The notes beneath the pieces are model-generated. The model saw only the letters and a list, made by a program, of their open reading frames with translations. It searched no databases and was not told the DNA's origin. Below are positions 16,469 through 23,608 of a stretch of DNA of 64,000 nucleotides, in pieces (the first letter of the stretch is position 1; every line of letters begins with the position of its first letter). This stretch comes from Curtobacterium sp. MCPF17_052 (GTDB lineage: Bacteria; Actinomycetota; Actinomycetes; Actinomycetales; Microbacteriaceae): contig NZ_QKSD01000005.1 of assembly GCF_003234085.1 (NCBI RefSeq), positions 124,001 to 188,000 of the forward strand, written 5' to 3'. Position numbers and translations under genes: made by a program.

Positions 16469-17091
16469 GCGCTCGTCTCCTGGAGGTCGGTTCCGTCGAA
16501 GCGGTAGCGGGCACCCGTCACCGGACACTCGTGGGTACGGTCGTCGAGCGGCACGAGTCGGTGGCCGGCGCGCCCGACCCACCCGACACGTCGTGCCGGG
16601 ACGCCGGCGACGAGACCGAAGTCCGGGACGTCGTGAGTGACCACCGCGCCCGCCGCCACCATCGACCAACGGCCGATCGCGACCGGCGCGACACAAACGG
16701 CTCCGGCGCCGATCGACGCTCCGTGCCCGATTGTGACGCCGACGTGCTCCCAGTCGTCAGCCTCCTTCACACGGCCGTCGGGGAGGACCGCACGGGGGAC
16801 ACGGTCGTTGGTGAAAACGACGCCGGGGCCGACGAACACCCCCTCGGCGACGATGGCGGGCTCGTACAGCAGTGCACCGTTCTGGATCTTCGACCGGGCG
16901 CCGATCCGGACGCCTCGTCCGACGGTCACGCCTCGACCGATCGTGCTCCCGGCTCCGATCTCGGCGTCCGGCTCGACGTGTGCGTCGTCCCACACCCGGA
17001 CTCCTCGGTGGAGACGTGCGGTCGTCGCGACGACCGCGCGTGGCGAGACGAACGGTGGTGCGCTCGTGGTCGTGTCGGGTTGTTCGGGCAT
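16465..17091 (-). CDS. wbpD: Left-handed beta-helix N-acetyltransferase (WbpD/WlbB type)
   Basis: This 208-residue protein is dominated by hexapeptide repeats (IGAGSTIGRGVTVGRGVRIG, IGHGASIGAGAVC) with the NDRVPR loop segment found in WbpD/WlbB-type enzymes. It also has a C-terminal tail with VPARRVGW. The predicted reaction is acetylation of the 3-amino group of the UDP-sugar with acetyl-CoA. The chosen ATG at 17091 has GGGAGAG about 7 nt upstream and a good promoter at 17126-17154. An earlier in-frame start would add 32 non-conserved residues across that promoter. It is the first gene of the operon down to 11278. Confidence 0.8.
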   Translation of the reverse strand: MPEQPDTTTSAPPFVSPRAVVATTARLHRGVRVWDDAHVEPDAEIGAGSTIGRGVTVGRGVRIGARSKIQNGALLYEPAIVAEGVFVGPGVVFTNDRVPRAVLPDGRVKEADDWEHVGVTIGHGASIGAGAVCVAPVAIGRWSMVAAGAVVTHDVPDFGLVAGVPARRVGWVGRAGHRLVPLDDRTHECPVTGARYRFDGTDLQETSA

Positions 17092-17125
17092 CGTTCTCTC
17101 CCATCGCAGCAGCAAGGTCGTGCTG

Positions 17126-17154
17126 ATCGTATTGGATATCAAATGCAAGTGCAA
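17126..17154 (-). promoter_or_regulatory. Sigma-70-like promoter for the wbpD-led operon
   Basis: On the minus strand TTGCAC (17149-17154) and TACGAT (17126-17131) are separated by exactly 17 nt. A transcript starting near 17119 would have a leader of about 28 nt holding the ribosome site GGGAGAG. The 90-bp divergent gap is also more AT-rich than its surroundings. Confidence 0.6.
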
Positions 17155-17181
17155 CATACCGAGTGCTGTACACTCGTGGTC

Positions 17182-18312
17182 ATGCACAGTCCGATCCCGC
17201 TCTCATCCCCAGACGTCGGGCTCGCCGAATCGACCGCCGTCGCCGCTGCGATCGCGAGCGGCTGGGTCGCTCCGGTGGGGCCCGACCTCGACGCGTTCGA
17301 GTGCGAGGCCGCAGCCAGGATGGGTCGGCGGCACGGCATCGGCCTCGCATCGGGGACCGCAGCCCTGCACCTCGCGCTGCTGGCCGCCGACGTCGGCCCG
17401 GGCGACGTCGTCCCCACCTCGACGATGACCTTCGCCGCCACGGCCAACGCCATCCGATACACCGGCGCGCATCCGTTCTTCATCGACTCGGTCGAGTGCG
17501 ACGGGAACATCGACGTCGAGCTCCTCGCCGCCGCCATCGGGCGGATCCGTGCGAGTGGTCGACGGATCGGAGCGGTGCTCCCCGTCGACCTGCTCGGGCA
17601 TGCCGTCGACTACCCCGCGCTCGAGGAGATCTGCCGTGTCGAAGGGATCCCGCTGATCGCCGACGCCGCGGAGTCGTTCGGCACCCTCCACGCCGGCCGA
17701 GCTGCCGCGTCCTTCGGATCCGCCTCGTGCGTCTCCTTCAACGGGAACAAGATCATGACCACCTCTGGTGGCGGCATGGTCTTCACCGACGACGACGAGA
17801 CCGCGGCGCGCATCCGGTACCTCGCCACACAGGCGCGGCAACCCGTTCCGCACTACGAGCACGTCGACATCGGCTACAACTACCGGCTCAGCAACGTGCT
17901 CGCAGCGCTGGGTCGTGCGCAGCTGGGACGCCTCGACGAGATGATCGCCCGGCGTCGCTCGTTCCGCTCCGCGTACCGGGCGCTCTTCGAGCAGGTCGAC
18001 GGCGTCCGGGTCCTCGGACGTGGCGGAGACGACCACCTAGAGAACTGCTGGCTCACGGCAGTCGTGGTCGACCCCGAGACGACCGGCTGGACGAAGGACG
18101 ACCTGGCTGCGGCGCTCGCGGGCGAAGGGATCGAGACACGGCCCCTGTGGAAGCCGATGCACCTGCAGCCCGTCCACGTCGGCGCCGAAGCGGTGTTGAC
18201 GGGCGTCGCCGAGAGACTCTTCCAGCACGGGCTCGCGCTGCCGTCCGGAAGTGCGATGTCGGACGACGACTTCACGCGCGTGTGCGAGACGATCCGGCGG
18301 TTCCTGCCATGA
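17182..18312 (+). CDS. pglE: DegT/DnrJ/EryC1 aminotransferase (PglE-like)
   Basis: This 376-residue PLP enzyme has the family layout: GTAALHLALLAADVGPGD, TSTMTFAATANAI, DAAESFGTLHAGR, the PLP-lysine segment SFNGNKIMTTSGGG and YNYRLSNVLAALG. These motifs, especially SFNGNKI, are typical of the branch that aminates UDP-4-keto-6-deoxy sugars (PglE/LegC-like). The next two genes encode PglD- and PglF-like enzymes, which together make UDP-N,N'-diacetylbacillosamine. The start is the ATG at 17182, shortly after a TACACT box (17169-17174) that could be a -10 element. The stop overlaps the next start by 4 nt (ATGA). Confidence 0.8.
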   Translation: MHSPIPLSSPDVGLAESTAVAAAIASGWVAPVGPDLDAFECEAAARMGRRHGIGLASGTAALHLALLAADVGPGDVVPTSTMTFAATANAIRYTGAHPFFIDSVECDGNIDVELLAAAIGRIRASGRRIGAVLPVDLLGHAVDYPALEEICRVEGIPLIADAAESFGTLHAGRAAASFGSASCVSFNGNKIMTTSGGGMVFTDDDETAARIRYLATQARQPVPHYEHVDIGYNYRLSNVLAALGRAQLGRLDEMIARRRSFRSAYRALFEQVDGVRVLGRGGDDHLENCWLTAVVVDPETTGWTKDDLAAALAGEGIETRPLWKPMHLQPVHVGAEAVLTGVAERLFQHGLALPSGSAMSDDDFTRVCETIRRFLP

Positions 18313-18977
18313 CGGACGCGTCACCCGTCACCGTGATCGGCGCAGGAGGCTTCGGACGGGAAACGCTCGACATCGCGCTCGCGTGCGGACGTCCCCTCCA
18401 CGGTGTGGTCGACGACGCTCCCACCGGGACAGCCCTCCGGACGTTCGAACGGCTCGGGATCCGGTTCCTGGGCGGGATGTCCGACTGGCTGCCGACGGCC
18501 CGGGGGCGGTCCTTCGTGGTCGCCGTCGGAGCGCCTGCCATCCGGTCCCGGCTCGACCTCACCGCGCTCCGGGCCGGCGCCTCAGCGACCTCCCTCGTCC
18601 ATCCGTCGGCGTCGATCGGTTCGCTCGTCTCGCTCGGCACCGGCGCCGTGGTCTGCGCGAACGCCACGGTCGGATCGAACGTCTGCGCCGGACGGCACCT
18701 GCACGTCAACCCCGGAGCAGTCATCGGGCACGACGTCCACCTCGGTGACCACGTGTCGGTGAACCCGCGGAGTGCGCTCTCCGGCGACGTGCTCGTCGGC
18801 GACCGCGCGCTGATCGGTGCCGGTGCCGTCGTGCTCCAGGGGCTGTCGATCGGCCCCGACGCTGTCGTCGGTGCCGCCGCCGCCGTGACGCGTGACGTCA
18901 CAGCGGGAACGACCGTCGTCGGGGTCCCCGCCCGCACACTTCCCCGCCAGCACACCATCCCCTCCGGAGCATCGTGA
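18309..18977 (+). CDS. pglD: Sugar O/N-acetyltransferase of the NeuD/PglD family
   Basis: This 222-residue protein has an N-terminal small Rossmann-like UDP-binding part (VTVIGAGGFGRETLDIA) and a C-terminal left-handed beta-helix of hexapeptide repeats (HPSASIGSLVSLGTGAVV, IGHDVHLGDHVSVNP). Both are diagnostic of the NeuD/PglD family. The His in VNPGAVIGHDV is at the place of the catalytic base in PglD. In context it would acetylate the 4-amino sugar made by the PglE-like enzyme. ATGA overlaps at the start and GTGA at the end join it to both neighbours. Confidence 0.8.
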   Translation: MTDASPVTVIGAGGFGRETLDIALACGRPLHGVVDDAPTGTALRTFERLGIRFLGGMSDWLPTARGRSFVVAVGAPAIRSRLDLTALRAGASATSLVHPSASIGSLVSLGTGAVVCANATVGSNVCAGRHLHVNPGAVIGHDVHLGDHVSVNPRSALSGDVLVGDRALIGAGAVVLQGLSIGPDAVVGAAAAVTRDVTAGTTVVGVPARTLPRQHTIPSGAS

Positions 18978-20038
18978 ACCACAAGGCCCCCCTGAGCCCT
19001 GCTCGTCCAGAACCCCACCTGTCCATCGAGCACATCGACATCGAGGCTCTGATCGGGCATCACTCGACAGCGACGGACCTTGAACTGGCTGCCGACTTCC
19101 TGCGTGGCAAGCGAGTCCTCGTCACCGGTGCCGGCGGCTCGATCGGCAGCGAGCTGTGCCGACAGATCGTGCGGTTCGAGCCGTCCGAGGTCATCATGCT
19201 CGACCGCGACGAGACCGCGCTGCAGACGGTTCAGGTCTCGGTGTCGGGGCACGGCCTCCTGGACACCCGTGACGTGGTGCTGGTCGACATCCGCGACGCC
19301 GATGCCGTGACCGACATCATGCTCGACCGGCGTCCCGACGTCGTCTTCCACGCGGCGGCCCTCAAGCACCTCCCCATGCTCGAGCAGTACCCGGAAGAGG
19401 CTTGGAAGACGAACGTCCTCGGGACACGCAACGTCCTCGAGGCGGCAGCCGCGGCCGGCGTGCGGACGCTCGTGAACATCTCGACGGACAAGGCGGCGAA
19501 CCCGATCAGCGTCCTCGGCCGGACGAAGCGGCTGGCGGAGCGGCTGACCGCTTGGGTCGCCGAGACGACCGGGCACGACTACGTCTCCGTCCGCTTCGGC
19601 AACGTGCTCGGGAGCCGAGGATCGATGCTCCCGTTGTTCGTGGACCTCATTCGGTCAGGGTGCCCGGTCACCGTCACGCACCCGGACGCCACCCGGTACT
19701 TCATGTCCATCCCCGAGGCGTGTCACCTGGTGATCCAGGCCGGAGCGATCGCTGCGCCCGGCGAGGTGCTCGTCCTCGACATGGGCGACCCGGTCCGCAT
19801 CCTCGACGTCGCCGAACGTCTCATAGCGGAGCTCGACAGCGCGGCGGACATCGTGTTCTCGGGACTCCGGCCGGGCGAGAAACTCCATGAGGAACTCATC
19901 GGGGAAGGAGAGGCGGACCGACGACCCATCCACCCGAAGATCGCGCATGCGAACGTCCCGCCGCTCGCTCCGAGCGGACTGCGCGACGCGGCGATGGCGC
20001 AGGAGTGCCGGACTCGATCCAGCGCGTCTCATCGATGA
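18974..20038 (+). CDS. pglF: NAD-dependent UDP-sugar 4,6-dehydratase (PglF/CapD-like), possible 3' frameshift
   Basis: This 354-residue short-form enzyme lacks the N-terminal membrane domain of full PglF/WbpM. It has the Rossmann motif TGAGGSIGSELCRQI, HAAALKHLPMLE, the STDKAANP catalytic segment, the TKRLAE lysine and the LRPGEKLHEELI C-terminal motif. It should remove water from UDP-GlcNAc to give the 4-keto-6-deoxy sugar used by the PglE-like aminotransferase. GTG at 18974 overlaps the preceding stop by 4 nt. The last 10 or so residues look unnatural, while another frame just after 20005 continues with a plausible tail (AGLDPARLIDDDVTP). One extra T at 20006 would explain this. The catalytic region is intact. 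Confidence 0.8.
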   Translation: MNHKAPLSPARPEPHLSIEHIDIEALIGHHSTATDLELAADFLRGKRVLVTGAGGSIGSELCRQIVRFEPSEVIMLDRDETALQTVQVSVSGHGLLDTRDVVLVDIRDADAVTDIMLDRRPDVVFHAAALKHLPMLEQYPEEAWKTNVLGTRNVLEAAAAAGVRTLVNISTDKAANPISVLGRTKRLAERLTAWVAETTGHDYVSVRFGNVLGSRGSMLPLFVDLIRSGCPVTVTHPDATRYFMSIPEACHLVIQAGAIAAPGEVLVLDMGDPVRILDVAERLIAELDSAADIVFSGLRPGEKLHEELIGEGEADRRPIHPKIAHANVPPLAPSGLRDAAMAQECRTRSSASHR

Positions 20039-20088
20039 CGACGTCACACCGACTGTCCCGGCCACTCCGGACGCGTGGATGCGGGCCG

Positions 20089-21450
20089 TCACTGCTCTCC
20101 TGAGCGGAGGAACGTCCCGGCCCCGGCGATGGCGCGTTCGGCACCAGACCAGTCGTTCGCGAGCAACGTGAGCCTGCTGCCGCTCGCACAGACGGCACCG
20201 CTCGAGCACCGTCGACCGTCGACACCGGGCAGGACACGTGTCGCCATGACCCGAGCACTGGTCGCGGCTCCCACCTCGATAGCCACCGACTGCCCCCCGG
20301 GCTCCGGTGGAACCACACCGTGCACGGACGTCCGCGTCACCGTCGTGCGTCCGTCACAGTGTGCGAGCGACACCGCAGCACGGACGCACGAATGCAGTTC
20401 GTTGTCACTCATCACCAATGCGTGGGTGCGGGAAGCGCGGATCCCGGCATCGCTCGAACTCCCACCGAAGCCCACGATCGTGTTGCCGGTGATCGTGGCC
20501 GTCACCCGCTGACGGTCGTCCCGGACCGCGGTCCCCGCACCACGGATGACGATGCCGGACCCGGGGCCGAGCGGCGCCCGTCGCTCGAGGTGGTTGCCGG
20601 CGACGAGGACCTGCCCGCTCGCGGACCCGGCGTCGAGATCGACCGCCTGCTTCGACACAAGCACGGTGATCCCGACCCGGCAGTCCTGCACGCGGTTCTG
20701 CCGAACGGCGAGGTCGGCACCGCATCGGATCTCGATGCCCACCGATCCCCGCACTCCGGTGATGCGGTTGCGGTCGACCGCGACACGAGCGCTCCCGGGT
20801 GCGTCTCGGGAGTCTCGAGCGTCGTCGCGGGAGACGGCCACCCCAGCGGAGTCGCCGTACCCGTGGGGCTGGTGCACGTCCGCGACGGTGTTGTCGTTGA
20901 CGGTCCCGTCGGAACAGGAGAGCAGCACGACCCCCGCGTGGCCGAGGTCCTGGACTGTGTTCGACTCGACCACGAAGTCCTGCACGTGCTGGAACTCGAG
21001 TGCGGAGCGGGAGAACTCGGTGATCGTGCAGCCGGAGACGCGCAGACCGCGGAACGGCGCTTCCGACGTCGCTCGTGCCCTGATGCCTCGTCCGTCACCT
21101 TGAACCGTCCCACCGGGGCCGACGAGTCGCGCTCCGGAGACGCAGACCCAGCTCGACGCGATCTCGATGGCGGTCGCGTGGTCGGTCATCGCGATCGAGC
21201 CAGCGCCTTCGAACACGAGGGCGACCGGCCGGCTCAGGACGAGCGGGGAGAACCGCTTCCAGGCGCGGGTGATGCGGAGGGTGGCCCCCGGTGGTACAGC
21301 AGCGACGAGTCCGTCGAGGTCCGGGACACCGACGTCCGACACGGTGGTCGACGTCCGGACGGGCGCTCGGGCCGATCTGTTCGGTTCGATGGGATCGCCG
21401 GGGTGGGTCAGAGGCCATGGGTCCATCTGCGCACAGTACGCAGGACCCAC
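20089..21450 (-). CDS. Right-handed parallel beta-helix protein
   Basis: This 453-residue protein has many short repeats typical of pectate-lyase-like or NosD-like beta-helices (GLRVSGCTITEFS, FVVESNTVQDLGHAGV, GTVNDNTVADV, ATITGNTIVGFGG, ALVMSDNELHSC). I see no signal peptide or transmembrane segment. GTG at 21450 is chosen because GGAGG lies 6 nt upstream; an ATG at 21426 lacks a ribosome site. The fold is used by polysaccharide lyases, epimerases and phage-type depolymerases. No catalytic residues can be assigned safely. It is convergent to the PglF-like gene and next to the polysaccharide locus, so a role in modifying or trimming that polymer is possible but unproven. Confidence 0.7.
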   Translation of the reverse strand: MGPAYCAQMDPWPLTHPGDPIEPNRSARAPVRTSTTVSDVGVPDLDGLVAAVPPGATLRITRAWKRFSPLVLSRPVALVFEGAGSIAMTDHATAIEIASSWVCVSGARLVGPGGTVQGDGRGIRARATSEAPFRGLRVSGCTITEFSRSALEFQHVQDFVVESNTVQDLGHAGVVLLSCSDGTVNDNTVADVHQPHGYGDSAGVAVSRDDARDSRDAPGSARVAVDRNRITGVRGSVGIEIRCGADLAVRQNRVQDCRVGITVLVSKQAVDLDAGSASGQVLVAGNHLERRAPLGPGSGIVIRGAGTAVRDDRQRVTATITGNTIVGFGGSSSDAGIRASRTHALVMSDNELHSCVRAAVSLAHCDGRTTVTRTSVHGVVPPEPGGQSVAIEVGAATSARVMATRVLPGVDGRRCSSGAVCASGSRLTLLANDWSGAERAIAGAGTFLRSGEQ

Positions 21451-21533
21451 CCGCGCCCTCCGAACATGTCATGTGCACGGCTGCCGGAACGGGGCGGAGG
21501 TGAGTCGGGCCTCCCGTCGGTCAGGACAAGACG

Positions 21534-22727
21534 TCAGCTGCGACGCGTCTCGAGCGCGTTCGCACGCGCAACGCCCCCGTACCAGTGCGCCGACGGCTTC
21601 GGCGTCCGTTCGAACGTCTCGCGGTCCCAGGCGACGAGCCCGAAGGTGGGCCGGAACCCGGAGGCCCACTCGTAGTTGTCGAGGAGCGACCAGTGCTGGT
21701 AGCCGAGGACCTCGATGCCGTCCTCGATGCAGCGGTGGATGCCCTCGAGTGCACCCTGCGTGTAGGCGATCCGGCGGGTGTCGTCCGCGGTCGCGATGCC
21801 GTTCTCGGTCACCATCACGGGGACGTGGCCGGACAGCTCCCACGCGCTGCGGATGCCGTCAGCGGCGGCCTCCGGGTAGAACTCCCACCCGGTCAGCGTC
21901 GTCTCGACATCGTCCTCGACCGGCAACGGACCGGAGGGTCCGACGAACGTGCGCGTGTACGCCTGTACACCGACGAAGTCGTCGCCCGCAGCGGCCTCCA
22001 GGTACCAGTCGTCGCGCGGGTACCCGTACTCACGGAGCATCTGCTCGGACCCGGGCTCGCCGGAGGGCTTGAACGCCTGCGTCGCGACGGTCCACCCGGT
22101 CTGGAGGCCCGACACCTGTCCCAGCACTTCTCGCGACCGCCGGTGGCTGGCCAGCAGGGCGTCGGCGACGCCGAGGTCCGGGTTCGGCAGCCCGTAGGCG
22201 ACGAGGTTCCGGGCGTCCTCGCCGCCCGCGAGCATCGCCGCGATGTTCGGCTCGTTGATCGTGCAGACGTAACGGACGCCGTCCTGGACGACGGGGAGCG
22301 CGGCCTCGGTGTAGCGGGCGAACAGGTCGGCGGCGTCGGGGGCGCGCCAGAAGCCGTCCCGCTCGAACCAGCGCGGCACGGTGAAGTGCATCAGGGTGAC
22401 GATCGGCTCGATGCCGAACTCGTGGCAGGCCTCGACCATGCGGCGGTAGTGGTCGACCTCGGCGCGGCTGACGAAGCCGCGCTCGGGCTCGATGCGGGAC
22501 CATTCGATGCTGAACCGGTAGGAGTTCAGACCGAGGTCGGCGGCGATCCGGATGTCCTCGCGGTAGCGGTGGTAGCTGTCGGCCGCGTCGCCGGAGGGCT
22601 CGACGATCGTGGTGTCCGGCTCGTGCTCGTGCACCCACCAGTTGCTGTTGACGTTGTTGCCCTCGATCTGGTGGGCGGCGGTGGCGGCACCCCAGAGGAA
22701 GCCGTCGGGGAAGTGCAGCGAAGTGAT
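21534..22727 (-). CDS. GH1 beta-glucosidase-like enzyme with non-canonical start
   Basis: The frame encodes a GH1 glycosidase of about 397 residues, somewhat shorter than the usual 440-480. It has the N-terminal signature FPDGFLWGAATAAHQIEG, the acid/base Glu in TINEPN, and the nucleophile Glu in VTENG. The expected substrates are beta-glucosides or short beta-linked oligosaccharides. No ATG, GTG or TTG exists in a sensible place. The conserved N-terminus begins a few codons after the stop of the preceding hydrolase (22739-22741). The best-placed codon is ATC at 22727, with GAAAGG about 7 nt before it. A CTG at 22718 is the alternative. Either rare initiation or a start-codon mutation is implied. 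It is the last gene of the LacI-controlled transport operon. Confidence 0.7.
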   Translation of the reverse strand: MTSLHFPDGFLWGAATAAHQIEGNNVNSNWWVHEHEPDTTIVEPSGDAADSYHRYREDIRIAADLGLNSYRFSIEWSRIEPERGFVSRAEVDHYRRMVEACHEFGIEPIVTLMHFTVPRWFERDGFWRAPDAADLFARYTEAALPVVQDGVRYVCTINEPNIAAMLAGGEDARNLVAYGLPNPDLGVADALLASHRRSREVLGQVSGLQTGWTVATQAFKPSGEPGSEQMLREYGYPRDDWYLEAAAGDDFVGVQAYTRTFVGPSGPLPVEDDVETTLTGWEFYPEAAADGIRSAWELSGHVPVMVTENGIATADDTRRIAYTQGALEGIHRCIEDGIEVLGYQHWSLLDNYEWASGFRPTFGLVAWDRETFERTPKPSAHWYGGVARANALETRRS

Positions 22728-22738
22728 GATGGTGCCTT

Positions 22739-23608
22739 TCAGTGGGCGGACAAGAACCGATCGAAGACCTCGACGGTTCCCTGCGGGTTCTCGATCTGGG
22801 GTCCGTGGTAGCTCGCCGGGACGACCTCGTACTCGGCGCCGGTGTCGGTCGCCATGGCGCGCTGCCACGGGATCGGCCAGGCGCCGTCCCACTCGCCGTG
22901 CGTGACGAGGACGGGCAGCCCGGTGGCGCGGAGTTCGGCGGAGCTGTCGGTGTGGTCCTCGAGGATGTGCCCGCCGGCGATGACGCTGAGCGGGCTCGTG
23001 GCGTCGAAGCGCTCCCGGACCATGCGGACGTCGTCGGGGAGCTCAGCGTCGGGACGACCGGCCCAGAGCGGGTTCGTGGCGTCGAACAGCGTGCGGTTGT
23101 TCCCGCCGGTGTCGTGCATGATCGTCAGCTCGGTGACCTTGCGGTACGGCCAGCCGTACGGGCCGGAGCAGAACTGCACGACGTCGCGGAACGCAGCCGG
23201 GTCCTGGATCGCGGCGGCGCGGACGATCACCCCGCCGAGGGAGTGCCCGACGAGGTGCACGGGAGCGCCGTCGTCGAGCAGCCGGGCGACGCGGACGACG
23301 TCGGCGGCCTCTTCATCGAGCGTGTAGCCGCGGGGCTCCGTCGGCGCTGCCGAGTCGGCCTGCCCGCGCCGGCTGATCGCGACCGCGGTCCAGCCGGCGT
23401 CCCGGAGGAGCGGCATGAAGGTACGCCAGTCCTCCTTCGACCCGGTGTACCCGGGGACGACGAGGACGACGCCCTTGCTCGGACCGGACGGGACGACGCG
23501 GTAGGCGGTCAGTCGTCCGACGGGCAGGTCGATGCCGACGACGTCGACGCCCTCGGGGGTGGGCAGGTGGCCGAACGGCGGGACGGTGGGGAACGCGTGC
23601 AGGTTCAT
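22739..23608 (-). CDS. Alpha/beta hydrolase
   Basis: This 289-residue protein has the alpha/beta-hydrolase fold. An oxyanion-hole region (VLVVPGYTGSKEDW) comes first, then the nucleophile elbow GHSLGG with the catalytic Ser, an acidic residue in THGEWDG, and the final His in ASYHGP. No signal peptide is visible, so it is cytoplasmic. It could be an esterase acting on acylated sugars brought in by the transporter encoded upstream, but the substrate is not readable. The ATG at 23608 overlaps the ATPase stop by 4 nt. Confidence 0.8.
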   Translation of the reverse strand: MNLHAFPTVPPFGHLPTPEGVDVVGIDLPVGRLTAYRVVPSGPSKGVVLVVPGYTGSKEDWRTFMPLLRDAGWTAVAISRRGQADSAAPTEPRGYTLDEEAADVVRVARLLDDGAPVHLVGHSLGGVIVRAAAIQDPAAFRDVVQFCSGPYGWPYRKVTELTIMHDTGGNNRTLFDATNPLWAGRPDAELPDDVRMVRERFDATSPLSVIAGGHILEDHTDSSAELRATGLPVLVTHGEWDGAWPIPWQRAMATDTGAEYEVVPASYHGPQIENPQGTVEVFDRFLSAH

